This document shows, piece after piece, positions 27,702-37,198 of a stretch of DNA of 64,000 nucleotides. The DNA lies in contig NZ_SHNO01000002.1 in the NCBI RefSeq assembly GCF_026262645.1, forward strand, positions 208,053-272,052, written 5' to 3'. Made by a program: the position numbers and the translations under genes. Below the pieces are notes generated by a model. That model was not told the DNA's origin and did no database searches. It saw only the letters and a program-made list of their open reading frames with translations. This DNA comes from Candidatus Marimicrobium litorale (GTDB lineage Bacteria > Pseudomonadota > Gammaproteobacteria > Pseudomonadales > Halieaceae). The stretch's first letter is position 1, and every line of letters starts with the position of its first letter.

Positions 27702-30499
27702 GCGATTACAAGGACACATTGAATCTGCCGAAGACGGCGTTTCCTATGAAAGCCAGTCTGGCCCAGCGTGAGCCGGGGCGTTTGAAGCAATGGCAGGAGA
27801 TGGGCATCTACGACATGATCCGAGAGGAATGCCGCGGACGTCCCCGTTTCATCCTGCACGATGGCCCGCCCTATGCCAATGGCGAGCTGCATGTGGGCCA
27901 TGCGGTCAACAAAATTCTGAAAGATTTTATCGTCAAGGCACGCACACTGGACGGTTACGATGCGCCATATATACCGGGCTGGGATTGCCACGGTCTGCCC
28001 ATTGAACTGAATGTCGAGAAAAAAGTTGGCAAGCCCGGTGGCAAGGTAACGGCAGCGGAGTTTCGCAAGAAGTGCCGTGACTACGCCGCGAAACAAATAG
28101 AAGGCCAGAAGCGCGATTTTATGCGCATGGGCGTCATTGGAGACTGGTCCAACCCCTATCTCACCATGGATTTTAAGTTTGAGGCCGGCATTGTGCGGGC
28201 CCTGTCCCGTATCGTGGAGAATGGCCATCTACACAAGGGCTACAAGCCAGTGCACTGGTGTATGGACTGCGGTTCAGCACTGGCAGAAGCCGAAGTCGAA
28301 TACCACGACAAGCGCTCTCTGGCTATTGATGTTGCGTTTACGGCGATCGAGCCCGCCGCTATCAATGCCGCCTGTGGCGCAGATTACGCCGGCCCAATCG
28401 CGATTCCAATCTGGACGACGACGCCATGGACATTGCCGGCCAACATGGCGGTATGTTTGCACCCGGAGCTCGACTATGTGCTGATTGAGGGTGAGGGACG
28501 CGCTCTGTTGGTCGCATCCGCACTGATGGATGACTGTGCCGCTCGTTACGGGCTGGACGCGGTAACTGTTCTCGGTCGATGCAAGGGTGCCGCATTGGAA
28601 CATCAATTGTTGCAGCATTGCTTTCTCGCGCGTCAGGTCCCCGTCGTCCTTGGAAAACACGTGACGGTAGATGCTGGCACGGGCGCGGTGCATACCGCAC
28701 CCGGCCATGGCCAGGATGATTTCATTGTTGGTCAGCAATACGGCTTAGAGGTCTATAATCCCGTGGGCGGCAATGGTGTATACCTTGCGGATACCGAGAT
28801 TTTTGCCGGTCAACACGTGCTCAAGGCTAACCCCGCCATTGTCGAACTACTCAGGGAGCGGGGCGTATTGTTGCATGAAGAAGATTACCAGCACTCTTAC
28901 CCCCATTGCTGGCGACACAAAACCCCCATTATTTTTCGTGCGACACCGCAGTGGTTTGTGGATATGCATCAGCAAGGCTTGCTGGAGAAAGCAGTGACGG
29001 CAGTTGAGGGCGTCCAGTGGTTACCTGAATGGGGCCGTGCGCGCATCGATAGTATGCTGGTCAACCGTCCGGACTGGTGTGTGTCGCGGCAGCGTACCTG
29101 GGGTGTGCCCATTCCGCTGTTCATCCACCGTGAGACCGGCGCATTGCACCCGGACACCAATCGGTTGATGGCGCAGGTTGCCCTTCGCGTAGAGCAGACC
29201 GGAGTGGATGCCTGGTTTGAACTGCAAGCCGACGAACTGCTTGGCGATGAGGCCGGTGATTACGACAAGATGACCGATACCCTTGATGTCTGGTTTGATT
29301 CCGGTGTAACCCATTACTGTGTATTGCAGCAGCGCGAAGAGCTGCAGTTTCCCGCCGATCTTTATCTCGAGGGCTCAGACCAACACCGGGGCTGGTTTCA
29401 GTCGTCACTGCTAACGGCAATGGCCATCGAAGGTGAGGCGCCATACAAAACTGTTCTGACCCACGGTTTCACCGTCGATGCCGATGGACACAAGATGTCT
29501 AAATCGTTGGGCAATATCGTGCCTGCCAAAAAAGCGATGGACGATATGGGCGCGGATGTATTGCGTTTATGGGTAGCGGCGACAGATTATCGCGGTGAGG
29601 TCACAGTCAGCGATGAGATTTTCAAGCGCACCGCTGATGCATACCGGCGTATTCGCAACACCGCCCGCTTTCTGCTGTCCAACCTGCATGGTTTTGATCC
29701 GCTCGTTGATGCGGCAGATGCGGCAGAGATGCTGTCTTTGGACCGCTGGGTAGTCGACCGCGCGGCCTGTTTGCAGGCAGAGATAGAGGACGCTTATCAG
29801 GCGTATAATTTTCACCACGTGTATCAGAAGCTGCATAATTTCTGTGTCAACGATCTGGGTGGGTTTTACCTTGACGTGATTAAGGACAGGCAATACACGA
29901 CCAGCGCAAACAGCCTGGCCCGTCGTTCTGCGCAGACGGCGCTGTACCACCTGGCCGAGGCGCTGGTGCGTTGGATTGCTCCGATACTCAGCTATACCGC
30001 AGAAGAAATTTGGGAGAACCTCCCCGGAGACAGACGGCCGTCTGTAATGTTGGAGACGTGGTATGGCGATTTGTTCGAGCTATCGGGCGGCGAAGCCATG
30101 GGGCGTGAGTTCTGGCGACAGGTGATGGACGTGCGAGCCGCGGTGAACAAAGCGATGGAAGAACAACGTGCGGCCGGTGTGTTGCGCGGATCATTGGATG
30201 CGGCTGTGACCCTGTACTGCTCCGATGCGCTGCTCCACACGCTGGAGATGCTGGGCAACGAGTTACGTTTTGTTCTTATCAGTTCTGCTGCGCGTCTCGA
30301 GCCACTCAGCGCGGCGAGCCAAGCGACAGAGACAGAAGTAGAGGGGTTGAAGCTGCAAATCGCGATAATGGACGAAGAAAAATGTGAGCGCTGCTGGCAC
30401 CGCAGTGCCGATATTGGCGACAACACAACACACCCTACATTGTGTTTTCGCTGTATTGAAAATATTGATGGTGAGGGGGAGAGTCGCCTTTATGCGTAA
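27698..30499 (+). CDS. ileS: Isoleucyl-tRNA synthetase
   Basis: 933 residues (E. coli 938). A class I synthetase with the HIGH box as HVGH in [21 protein letters not shown], the KMSKS loop in HKMSKSLGN, an editing (CP1) domain with [12 protein letters not shown], and a C-terminal zinc module CERCWHRS...CFRC. It charges tRNA-Ile. It overlaps ribF by four bases at its start and lspA by eight bases at its end, forming one tightly packed operon with ribF, lspA, fkpB and ispH. Confidence 0.98.
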   Translation: MSDYKDTLNLPKTAFPMKASLAQREPGRLKQWQEMGIYDMIREECRGRPRFILHDGPPYANGELHVGHAVNKILKDFIVKARTLDGYDAPYIPGWDCHGLPIELNVEKKVGKPGGKVTAAEFRKKCRDYAAKQIEGQKRDFMRMGVIGDWSNPYLTMDFKFEAGIVRALSRIVENGHLHKGYKPVHWCMDCGSALAEAEVEYHDKRSLAIDVAFTAIEPAAINAACGADYAGPIAIPIWTTTPWTLPANMAVCLHPELDYVLIEGEGRALLVASALMDDCAARYGLDAVTVLGRCKGAALEHQLLQHCFLARQVPVVLGKHVTVDAGTGAVHTAPGHGQDDFIVGQQYGLEVYNPVGGNGVYLADTEIFAGQHVLKANPAIVELLRERGVLLHEEDYQHSYPHCWRHKTPIIFRATPQWFVDMHQQGLLEKAVTAVEGVQWLPEWGRARIDSMLVNRPDWCVSRQRTWGVPIPLFIHRETGALHPDTNRLMAQVALRVEQTGVDAWFELQADELLGDEAGDYDKMTDTLDVWFDSGVTHYCVLQQREELQFPADLYLEGSDQHRGWFQSSLLTAMAIEGEAPYKTVLTHGFTVDADGHKMSKSLGNIVPAKKAMDDMGADVLRLWVAATDYRGEVTVSDEIFKRTADAYRRIRNTARFLLSNLHGFDPLVDAADAAEMLSLDRWVVDRAACLQAEIEDAYQAYNFHHVYQKLHNFCVNDLGGFYLDVIKDRQYTTSANSLARRSAQTALYHLAEALVRWIAPILSYTAEEIWENLPGDRRPSVMLETWYGDLFELSGGEAMGREFWRQVMDVRAAVNKAMEEQRAAGVLRGSLDAAVTLYCSDALLHTLEMLGNELRFVLISSAARLEPLSAASQATETEVEGLKLQIAIMDEEKCERCWHRSADIGDNTTHPTLCFRCIENIDGEGESRLYA

Positions 30500-31001
30500 T
30501 GGTCTTGCAGCCCTTCCCTGGTTTGGTTTGGCGCTGATTGTGATCGGACTGGACCAGTACACCAAGGGTCTCGCCAGCGCCGGCCTCGATTATGGACAGC
30601 CGGTGCGTGTTTTCTCCTGGTTTAACCTGACACTGCAGCATAATCCCGGCGCTGCCTTCAGCTTTCTCAGTGATGCGGGTGGCTGGCAGCGCTATTTTTT
30701 TAGCGCTGCTGCGGCCATTATCAGCGCGGTGCTGGCAGCGTGGCTGTGGGTAATGCCCAGAGGCCAGCGCCTGCTGGCGCTTAGCCTTGGTCTCATTATC
30801 GGGGGTGCATTGGGAAACCTGTGGGACCGCATCGTATTTGGCTATGTAGTTGACTTCATTTCCGTTCACTATCAACACTATTATTTCCCGGCATTTAATA
30901 TCGCCGACTCTGCCATTACCGGGGGGGCGATAGGCATGGTGCTCGATAGCATGGTCAACCGGAACAACGATATGGTGGGCAAGCGGGGAGAGAGCTCTTG
31001 A
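30492..31001 (+). CDS. lspA: Lipoprotein signal peptidase (signal peptidase II)
   Basis: 169 residues from ATG 30492, which overlaps the ileS stop; the frame stays open further upstream inside ileS, but this start fits the family. It has four membrane helices. It is an aspartic protease that cleaves prolipoproteins before the lipid-modified Cys. The catalytic Asp residues are D139 in FNIADSAI and D152 in [16 protein letters not shown] and [11 protein letters not shown] are further conserved family blocks. It serves lipoproteins such as BamD encoded in this window. Confidence 0.96.
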   Translation: MRNGLAALPWFGLALIVIGLDQYTKGLASAGLDYGQPVRVFSWFNLTLQHNPGAAFSFLSDAGGWQRYFFSAAAAIISAVLAAWLWVMPRGQRLLALSLGLIIGGALGNLWDRIVFGYVVDFISVHYQHYYFPAFNIADSAITGGAIGMVLDSMVNRNNDMVGKRGESS

Positions 31002-31447
31002 ACAAAGTCACGGTGGGTGAGGGCACCCGAGTGCACCTGAATTTCTCGATCAGCCTGGAAGATGGTTCTGAAGTCGATACCAATTTCGGTGATGAATCAG
31101 TGAGTTTCGTTGTGGGTGACGGTAGTCTGTTGCCGGGCTTTGAGCGTCTATTGTTTGGCATGTCGCCGGGTGAGCGACAAATGTTTGTTGTGTCACCGGA
31201 AAACGCCTTCGGTCAGCCCAATGACGATAACGTGCAAACTGTCTCGCGCGATCAGTTTGACGACGATATTGATCTGCAGATTGGTCTGGTCTATGCCTTC
31301 AATGATGCTGGCGGCGGTGAGTTGCCCGGTATGATTATTTCGTTTGATGACGATGAAGTCAGTGTAGATTTTAATCATCCGTTGTCTGGGCGTACGATCT
31401 TGTTCGACGTTCTGATCCACCGAGTAGAACCCGCGGAGCTGCACTAG
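30998..31447 (+). CDS. fkpB: FKBP-type peptidyl-prolyl isomerase (SlpA)
   Basis: 149 residues, the usual length for cytoplasmic SlpA/FkpB. It has an FKBP fold with an inserted chaperone flap: VHLNFSISLEDGSEVDTNF, LLPGFERLLFGMSPGERQ, ENAFGQPNDDNVQT and FDFNHPLSG-like VDFNHPLSGRTILFDV are diagnostic. It catalyses proline isomerisation and acts as a folding helper. The ATG overlaps the lspA stop by four bases, and ispH follows 27 bases later, the conserved lspA-fkpB-ispH order. Confidence 0.95.
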   Translation: MNKVTVGEGTRVHLNFSISLEDGSEVDTNFGDESVSFVVGDGSLLPGFERLLFGMSPGERQMFVVSPENAFGQPNDDNVQTVSRDQFDDDIDLQIGLVYAFNDAGGGELPGMIISFDDDEVSVDFNHPLSGRTILFDVLIHRVEPAELH

Positions 31448-31474
31448 CTGCAAGGTCGCAGGAGAAAAGCGTTT

Positions 31475-32425
31475 ATGGAAATTAGTCTCGCGAATCCCAG
31501 AGGATTTTGTGCCGGGGTCGACCGCGCGATCGATATCGTGAATCGCGCGCTGGAGGTGTTTGGCTCACCCATTTACGTACGGCACGAGGTGGTACATAAC
31601 CGCTTTGTGGTGGATGACCTGCGCTCTCGCGGCGCGATATTCGTTGATGATCTCGAGGAGGTACCGGACAACAGTATTGTCATTTTCAGCGCACATGGTG
31701 TGTCACAGGCCGTGCGGACACAGGCTGAAAGTCGTTCTCTGAAAGTGTTCGATGCGACGTGCCCGCTGGTCACCAAGGTGCATGTTGAGGTCGCTAGCTA
31801 CAGCCTGCAGGGCAGAGAGTGCGTGTTGATCGGCCACCGCGGTCATCCGGAGGTGGAGGGGACCATGGGGCAGTATGACCGTGCTGCGGGTGGGGAAATC
31901 TACCTTGTTGAAGACGACGAGCAGGCGGCCTCGTTGACAGTAAAAGATTCCGACAACCTGGCTTATGTCACTCAGACGACACTCTCTATGGATGACACTG
32001 CCAGAGTGATCGCTATTTTGCGAAAGCGGTTTCCCCGCATAGAGGGGCCGCGTAAGGACGATATTTGTTACGCCACGCAAAATCGGCAGGATGCTGTGAA
32101 GCAACTCGCCGCCAATTGTGACCTGATGTTGGTAGTGGGTTCGCCGAACAGTTCCAATTCCAACCGTCTGCGGGAACTGGCGGAGCGCATGGGTGCCGAG
32201 GCTTATCTGCTGGATGGTGCCGACGATATCAGGGCAACCTGGCTCGAGGGTAAGACGCGTATTGGCGTTACTGCGGGTGCCTCAGCACCGGAAGTATTGG
32301 TGCAGGAGGTCATAGAAGGGCTTTGTGAACTTGGCGCTGATGCTCCCATAGAAGTGGCCGGCCGCCCCGAAAATATCACGTTTTCACTGCCCCGAGAGCT
32401 AAAGATCGACGCCAAGAACATCTAG
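31475..32425 (+). CDS. ispH: 4-Hydroxy-3-methylbut-2-enyl diphosphate reductase
   Basis: 316 residues. The last enzyme of the MEP isoprenoid pathway, making IPP and DMAPP with a [4Fe-4S] cluster. The three cluster cysteines are visible: C12 in PRGFCAGV, C96 in FDATCPLV and C198 in [18 protein letters not shown] and SAHGVS hold the substrate-binding His residues, and [10 protein letters not shown] the SxN motif. It closes the murJ-to-ispH run, and the first minor-pilin cluster starts 178 bases downstream, as in Pseudomonas. Confidence 0.98.
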   Translation: MEISLANPRGFCAGVDRAIDIVNRALEVFGSPIYVRHEVVHNRFVVDDLRSRGAIFVDDLEEVPDNSIVIFSAHGVSQAVRTQAESRSLKVFDATCPLVTKVHVEVASYSLQGRECVLIGHRGHPEVEGTMGQYDRAAGGEIYLVEDDEQAASLTVKDSDNLAYVTQTTLSMDDTARVIAILRKRFPRIEGPRKDDICYATQNRQDAVKQLAANCDLMLVVGSPNSSNSNRLRELAERMGAEAYLLDGADDIRATWLEGKTRIGVTAGASAPEVLVQEVIEGLCELGADAPIEVAGRPENITFSLPRELKIDAKNI

Positions 32426-32603
32426 CGGTTGTAAGCCTGAATCCACTGGTGCGCTTGCACAGTTCCGAATTTTCGCCTTGCGCATTCGCCATGGTGCACA
32501 TCATCAGGTTTCCATTTTTCGCCAGATCCGACCAGACACTGGCCTGTCGCGATCGTGCCTGTATGTTTGTTCGCAGGGTCAGCCGATTGGAAGCACGAAC
32601 GCA

Positions 32604-33152
32604 ATGCAACGCTCCGCGAGAGGTTGGACATTAGTCGAATTGATGTTGGCGCTGGTGATACTGGTTACCACGCTGGTGCTCGGCACTCCACTCATGCAGT
32701 CGGTTGTGCAGGGCAATCGCCTGTGGGGAGCGTCCAGTCGCTTCCTTTTGGCGCTGAGCCTTGCTCGCAGCGAAGCCATTCTCAGGAATCGTACGGTCAG
32801 TATTTGCCCCTCATCGCTTTATCGGACGAGGCTAGCCCGCTGTTCCGGGACGTACGCGGATGGCTGGATCGTGTTTACCAACGCGAGTCGTGATGGTGTG
32901 ATCGATAACGCCACCGACACGGTGGTACGAGGTTTCGAGGGTTTGCCACCGGGATACGCAGTAGCGAATCGTCTCGGTACCCGCACCGTCAGCACGCTGA
33001 TTAATTTTAACCCTGACGGGACAGCCCACGTGAACCGAACGCTGCGCTTCTGTCCGCCCCGTAGCGCTTCTCACGCGTCGATAAGCGTCGTCCTGAACAG
33101 GGTGGGCAGAGCGCGGTTGGTTCAGGACGCAGCGGGCTGTTCATTGGGCTGA
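32604..33152 (+). CDS. Type IV minor pilin, FimT/FimU (GspH) type, cluster 1
   Basis: 182 residues from ATG 32604. Class III signal: a seven-residue leader ending ARG is followed by WTLVELMLALVILVTTLVLGTPL, with Glu at mature position 5 for the prepilin peptidase and pilus assembly. The C-terminal domain has the GspH-like pattern NRTVSICPSS, DGWIVF, INFNPDGTA and LRFCPP. It is probably the tip or priming pseudopilin equivalent to FimU. An upstream extension of the frame (to 32478) lacks a ribosome site and would bury the leader. First gene of a five-gene minor-pilin operon. Confidence 0.85.
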   Translation: MQRSARGWTLVELMLALVILVTTLVLGTPLMQSVVQGNRLWGASSRFLLALSLARSEAILRNRTVSICPSSLYRTRLARCSGTYADGWIVFTNASRDGVIDNATDTVVRGFEGLPPGYAVANRLGTRTVSTLINFNPDGTAHVNRTLRFCPPRSASHASISVVLNRVGRARLVQDAAGCSLG

Positions 33153-33177
33153 TGAGGCGTGGAGGGAGGTGGTCTTT

Positions 33178-33777
33178 TTGACGGCGCTTGTAGCCAGAGC
33201 TGATTCGATCGGGTTCCGACATAGCTTGGGTTTTGCTTTGCTGGAAGTCGCAGTGGCCTTTTTTTTGTTCACGCTGGCGCTGTGGGGCGTAATGTCTGTG
33301 CAAATCGTGACTGCGCATGCCAGCTATGATGCCTTACAGCGGACGGTGGCATTGTCTTTGGCCCGGGATCTGGTTGCCCGTGTCAGGGCGAATCCTCGAG
33401 CGCTGCACGATTATGCGTTGCGCACGTCCATTACTGCGAGCAGTGATCCAGCGGATTCGTTTCCCGACTGTTATGCGATAGCGTGTACCCCGCGTCAACT
33501 GGCACGCTTTGATCTTCGAGAATGGCAGCGCGGTCTCGACGGTGAGTGGGAGCAGGAGGGCGGGGTGCCAGTCGGTGTCTTGCTATCGCCCTCGGCCTGT
33601 GTAGAAGGACATGATGGCGTGCTGGAAGTGCTGGTAAGCTGGGTTTCCCTGACCGCCAAAGGGTCTCTCGCTCCTGCGCCTTGCCCCACCGCACAGCCGC
33701 AGGACACGCGGCCGGTTGCACCGCGTTCGGGGCGTGAGTTTCTGCGCTTGCGTATTGAACTGGCGCGGTTTGAATGA
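33178..33777 (+). CDS. Type IV minor pilin, PilV type, cluster 1
   Basis: About 199 residues from TTG 33178, chosen because GGAGGGAGG ends about 9 bases upstream; a GTG at 33169 abuts that site and is less likely. The leader ends HSLG, followed by FALLEVAVAFFLFTLALWGVMSVQ, with Glu5 and the PilV/PulJ-like hydrophobic helix. The globular part is Cys-containing with a PDCYAIACTPRQLARFDLREWQ stretch typical of PilV. It is inserted between the fimU-like and pilW-like genes and overlaps the latter (ATGA). Likely a minor pilin at the fibre tip. Confidence 0.82.
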   Translation: MTALVARADSIGFRHSLGFALLEVAVAFFLFTLALWGVMSVQIVTAHASYDALQRTVALSLARDLVARVRANPRALHDYALRTSITASSDPADSFPDCYAIACTPRQLARFDLREWQRGLDGEWEQEGGVPVGVLLSPSACVEGHDGVLEVLVSWVSLTAKGSLAPAPCPTAQPQDTRPVAPRSGREFLRLRIELARFE

Positions 33778-34802
33778 CGGCGCCGCTCTGTCATGCCGTT
33801 GCTTTGCCGGGCAGGGGGTTCACCCTCGTAGAGCTACTGGTCGCTATGCTGTTGGGAATCATGTTGTCCGCTGGGATGGTGACGGCTTACCTGGGCACGA
33901 AGCAAAGCGCGGTTTATCAGGACCAGCTGGCCAGAATGCAGGAGAACGGCCGTCTTGCTCAGTGGTTGTTGTCGCGCGAGGTGGTTATGGCCGGCTTTTT
34001 CGCCGGGCTTATGGGACCGCACACCCAAACACCCGCTGCGGAAATAGCTCAATGCGGCGCGACAAAGTGGGTACTCAATATCGCCTTGCCGCTGGACCAC
34101 GTCGATAACCATGAACGCGGAACCACACCTGTCGCAACCGGCGCAGGTGTACTGAGTTGCCTGCACGGTGACCAGATAAAAGACGGTACAGATATTTTGC
34201 TTGTGCAGCGCACTGCGGCCGAACCGAGCCTCTCTCACGGATCACCCGCCGTGCGGCTGGGAGTATCTCGTGTCAAAAGTTGGTACCTGCGAGTGGAGGA
34301 GGGTGCGCCTGCAGGCTGGGAATGGCGCGCACCGGCCGGGTTGGGTGAGGCGGTGGTCAGCGATCCGCAGGCGAACTACTGGAAGGGCCTGTCTCGAATT
34401 TTCTACGTGAGAACGTTTTCCAACCCGGACGATAAGCTGGCTGATATGCCAACACTGTGCGTGGAGACCATCGCGGGAAATGCCATGGAGTCACGCTGCC
34501 TGGTCGAAGGTATCGAGGATCTACAGTTTGAATTCGGTATCGACAGCAACGGGGACGGAGTGCCAGACCGGTACCTCGAAGCCCCGTCGCAGAACCAGAT
34601 TCGTAATGCGGTCACGGTGAGAATTCACCTCTTGGTGCGAAGCATTGCGAGCATTCCGGGCTGGGTCGATGAAAAGACCTATATGCTGGGCCGAAAGTAC
34701 CTCGCGAGCCGGCGGGATCGGTATATCCGCCGCGTGCTGAGCACAACGGTGTTGCTGCGCAACCGGTTGCGGCCTGCCTTGCTGCGGAGTGAGCGTCTGT
34801 GA
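33774..34802 (+). CDS. Type IV minor pilin, PilW type, cluster 1
   Basis: 342 residues, the length expected for PilW. A 15-residue leader ends PGRG, and the mature N-terminus is FTLVELLVAMLLGIMLSAGMVTAYLGTK. The NGRLAQWLLSREVVMAGFFAG segment and the final domain with IEDLQFEFGIDSNGDGVPDRYLEAP are PilW hallmarks. The latter includes an Asp-rich loop (DSNGDGVPD) that could bind calcium. The start overlaps the pilV-like stop and the end touches the pilX-like gene, so the operon is translationally coupled. Confidence 0.88.
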   Translation: MTAPLCHAVALPGRGFTLVELLVAMLLGIMLSAGMVTAYLGTKQSAVYQDQLARMQENGRLAQWLLSREVVMAGFFAGLMGPHTQTPAAEIAQCGATKWVLNIALPLDHVDNHERGTTPVATGAGVLSCLHGDQIKDGTDILLVQRTAAEPSLSHGSPAVRLGVSRVKSWYLRVEEGAPAGWEWRAPAGLGEAVVSDPQANYWKGLSRIFYVRTFSNPDDKLADMPTLCVETIAGNAMESRCLVEGIEDLQFEFGIDSNGDGVPDRYLEAPSQNQIRNAVTVRIHLLVRSIASIPGWVDEKTYMLGRKYLASRRDRYIRRVLSTTVLLRNRLRPALLRSERL

Positions 34803-34810
34803 GGCCGGCG

Positions 34811-35344
34811 ATGTATCAGCGTGGCACCGTATTGATACTGTCACTGGTGTTTGCGGCAATGCTCGCATTGGTGGCAGCCACCGTTGTGCAGACGGCGACG
34901 CAACAGTTGCATATGGCGGGTAATGATCAGTTTCGTACTTTCATGCGTCAGTATGCGCAGTCTGTTGCGGCTGCCCTTGCGAAAAACCAGCATAACTTTC
35001 AGTTGGATAAATGGGTTGGACATGTCAACTGCCCGGTCGCTTCGGGACACCCCGATTGTGACAGCAGAGCACTGCCTGTACCGAATGTGAAGGTAGATGT
35101 CGGTACTCTGACCTATGACTATCGGGTAGTGCGGCTTGCACCCTTTGTCAGCACGCTGTTGCGCTCCTCCTCGCAGGACGAAAAACATACAGGGGGAGCC
35201 GCCTTTGCCACCTTTGAGATTGAGGTGCGAGTGACCAGCGGCGCCGCTAGTGTGCGTGTCGTTCAGGGTGTTGCGGTGGAAATGGATCGCCCGACGACAC
35301 TGTATCGCACGCATTGGCGGGAGCCGGGTGTGGATCCGCTTTAG
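34811..35344 (+). CDS. Type IV minor pilin, PilX type, cluster 1
   Basis: 177 residues from ATG 34811, six bases after a GAGG ribosome site; a GTG at 34799 overlapping the pilW-like stop is an alternative. The short leader ends QRG and is followed by TVLILSLVFAAMLALVAATVVQTATQQLHMAGN. It lacks Glu5, as PilX/PulK-type proteins commonly do. The remaining domain is weakly conserved. In Pseudomonas, pilX is followed by pilY1, but here the next gene is directly a pilE-like pilin. No pilY1 is present in this cluster. Confidence 0.78.
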   Translation: MYQRGTVLILSLVFAAMLALVAATVVQTATQQLHMAGNDQFRTFMRQYAQSVAAALAKNQHNFQLDKWVGHVNCPVASGHPDCDSRALPVPNVKVDVGTLTYDYRVVRLAPFVSTLLRSSSQDEKHTGGAAFATFEIEVRVTSGAASVRVVQGVAVEMDRPTTLYRTHWREPGVDPL

Positions 35345-35346
35345 CT

Positions 35347-35808
35347 ATGCGGCATACCTTACAACAGGATCAAGGCGTCCAGAATGGCTTCACCTTGGTA
35401 GAGCTGCTCGCCGTGCTTGCCATACTTTGTGCTCTCGGGGTGCTTGTACTGCCCGCGTACCAATCTCAAGTGCTCACGGCAAGGCGTGGTCTAGCGAGAC
35501 TTGAGCTGCTCAAAATAATGACACAGCAGGAACAATACTTTCTCAATCATTTGAAGTACGCCGATTCTCTAACGCAGCTTGGCTTTCCCGCTCATCCCTA
35601 TGCCCTGACCCGGGACGGCAACGTGGCACCCGCCTCAGCGACCGACAGTATTTACCTGATCGGGCTGGACGCAACGAGCCGCAGCTACATCGTTACCGCG
35701 TCGCCGACTGACCGGCAGCGTGAGGACACGGGATGCCAGGTCATGAGTATTGAATCGAACGGGATACGGCACTCCAGTGGCACGTATGCAACGCAGGAGT
35801 GCTGGTGA
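35347..35808 (+). CDS. Type IV pilin-like protein, PilE type, cluster 1
   Basis: 153 residues from ATG 35347, two bases after the preceding stop. The leader ends QNG and is followed by FTLVELLAVLAILCALGVLVLPAYQSQVLTARR, a canonical pilin helix. The domain has MTQQEQYFLNHLKYADSLTQLGFP, typical of PilE minor pilins, and ends with a Cys pair (CQV...QECW) that could form the D-region disulfide. It is the last gene of the cluster, convergent with pilR with only four bases between the stop codons. Confidence 0.88.
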   Translation: MRHTLQQDQGVQNGFTLVELLAVLAILCALGVLVLPAYQSQVLTARRGLARLELLKIMTQQEQYFLNHLKYADSLTQLGFPAHPYALTRDGNVAPASATDSIYLIGLDATSRSYIVTASPTDRQREDTGCQVMSIESNGIRHSSGTYATQECW

Positions 35809-35812
35809 GTGC

Positions 35813-37198
35813 TTATTCTTCCAGCCCAAGTTTTTTTTGCCGGTAACGCAGGCTGCGAAAGCTAATTCCCAACAGCTTTGCGGTTGCTGTTTTGTTCCAA
35901 CGGCAAATCTCCAGAGCCTGGCTGATGACCTCTCGCTCGATATTCTCCAGGTATCCCTCCAGATCACCGTGCACGTCATGGTGCCTGAGCTCGCCAGATG
36001 CGGGACGCGCAACCTCAGACTCCGATGTCGGCGGTGGGCCGGCTGGCGTGGGAATGCTGGAGAGCTGAAGGTCTCGCGCGGACAGCGTGTCGCTCTCAGA
36101 CAGTGCCAGCGATCGCTCGAGAATATTCTCCAGTTCGCGCACGTTTCCCGGAAAAGAATGTTTGCCCAGTGCATCAAGAGCAGCGCGGTCCAATTCTATG
36201 CTTGGGCCACCATGGCGTTCGCAGATACGCTCCAGCAGGTTGGCGGCAAGCACCGGCAAATCTTCCAGTCGCTCCCGCAGGCTTGGCACGCGCACATCGA
36301 TAACATTAATGCGGTAGTAGAGATCCTGGCGGAAACGATTTTCCTCGACTTCTCGCGCCAGATTCTTGTGAGTCGCACTCAGTAAACGAAAATCGGTGGG
36401 CTGCTCCTCGCTGGAGCCGACGGGGCGAGCGGTTTTTTCCTGTATGGCCCGCAACAGCTTGACCTGCATGGCGAGGGGCAGGTCTGCCACCTCGTCGAGA
36501 AACAGTGTGCCTCCCGCGGCGGCCTGAAAAAGTCCCTGCTTGTCCTGGTTGGCACCGGTAAAGCTGCCTTTCAGGTACCCAAAAAATTCGCTTTCCATTA
36601 ACTCAGGGGGAATTGCACCACAATTGACCGCAATGAAAGGGCCGTGACTGCGGGGGCCATTGTTATGGATCAGGCGGGCCACTACTTCCTTGCCGCTGCC
36701 TGATTCGCCCTCGATGTGAACCGGCGCCTGACTTCTCGCCAGCTTTGAAATCTTTTGGCGCAAGGTGGTGATAGAGGGAGAGGAACCAATCAGCCCCTCA
36801 TGCATTGCGCTTTCCGCCAGACTGGCGTCTCCCTGCATTTGGAGCGCTGAGCTGACAAGCTTGCGCAGATTGTCCAGTTCTATAGGCTTGCTGACAAAAT
36901 CAAACGCACCGGCCTTCAATGCAGAGATCGCTGCCTCTACACTGCCATGGGCTGTAATCATGGCCACGGGAATGTGTGGAAATTCCTGCTGTATATACTC
37001 GATGAGATCAATGCCGTTGCCATCGGGTAGTTGCATGTCTGTGAGGCACAGATCAGGGTTGACCTGTCCGACAATAGTTCTCGCCTCCTGCAGGGTGGCG
37101 GCACTGTGCGTGACCAAACCCATGCGACTCAGTGTGATGTCCAGAAGTTCACGGATATCGGGTTCGTCATCGACTATGAGTACACTTTGGCTTGGCAT
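35813..37198 (-). CDS. pilR: Sigma-54-dependent response regulator PilR
   Basis: 461 residues in NtrC layout: receiver with phospho-acceptor D54 (LCLTDMQLPDG), AAA+ domain with Walker A GESGSGKE, the sigma-54 contact loop GSFTGAN (the PilR form), Walker B GGTLFLDEV, and a Fis-type C-terminal HTH (WNKTATAKLLGISFRSLRYR). With PilS it activates sigma-54 transcription of pilin genes. It follows pilS directly (pilS ends at 37199) and is convergent with the first minor-pilin cluster. Confidence 0.95.
   Translation of the reverse strand: MPSQSVLIVDDEPDIRELLDITLSRMGLVTHSAATLQEARTIVGQVNPDLCLTDMQLPDGNGIDLIEYIQQEFPHIPVAMITAHGSVEAAISALKAGAFDFVSKPIELDNLRKLVSSALQMQGDASLAESAMHEGLIGSSPSITTLRQKISKLARSQAPVHIEGESGSGKEVVARLIHNNGPRSHGPFIAVNCGAIPPELMESEFFGYLKGSFTGANQDKQGLFQAAAGGTLFLDEVADLPLAMQVKLLRAIQEKTARPVGSSEEQPTDFRLLSATHKNLAREVEENRFRQDLYYRINVIDVRVPSLRERLEDLPVLAANLLERICERHGGPSIELDRAALDALGKHSFPGNVRELENILERSLALSESDTLSARDLQLSSIPTPAGPPPTSESEVARPASGELRHHDVHGDLEGYLENIEREVISQALEICRWNKTATAKLLGISFRSLRYRQKKLGLEE

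Noticed and set aside
32426..32603. Sigma-54 promoter before the first minor-pilin cluster
   Set aside because: The only GG-N10-GC spacing (near 32588-32602) lacks the TTGC element and would run into the start codon.
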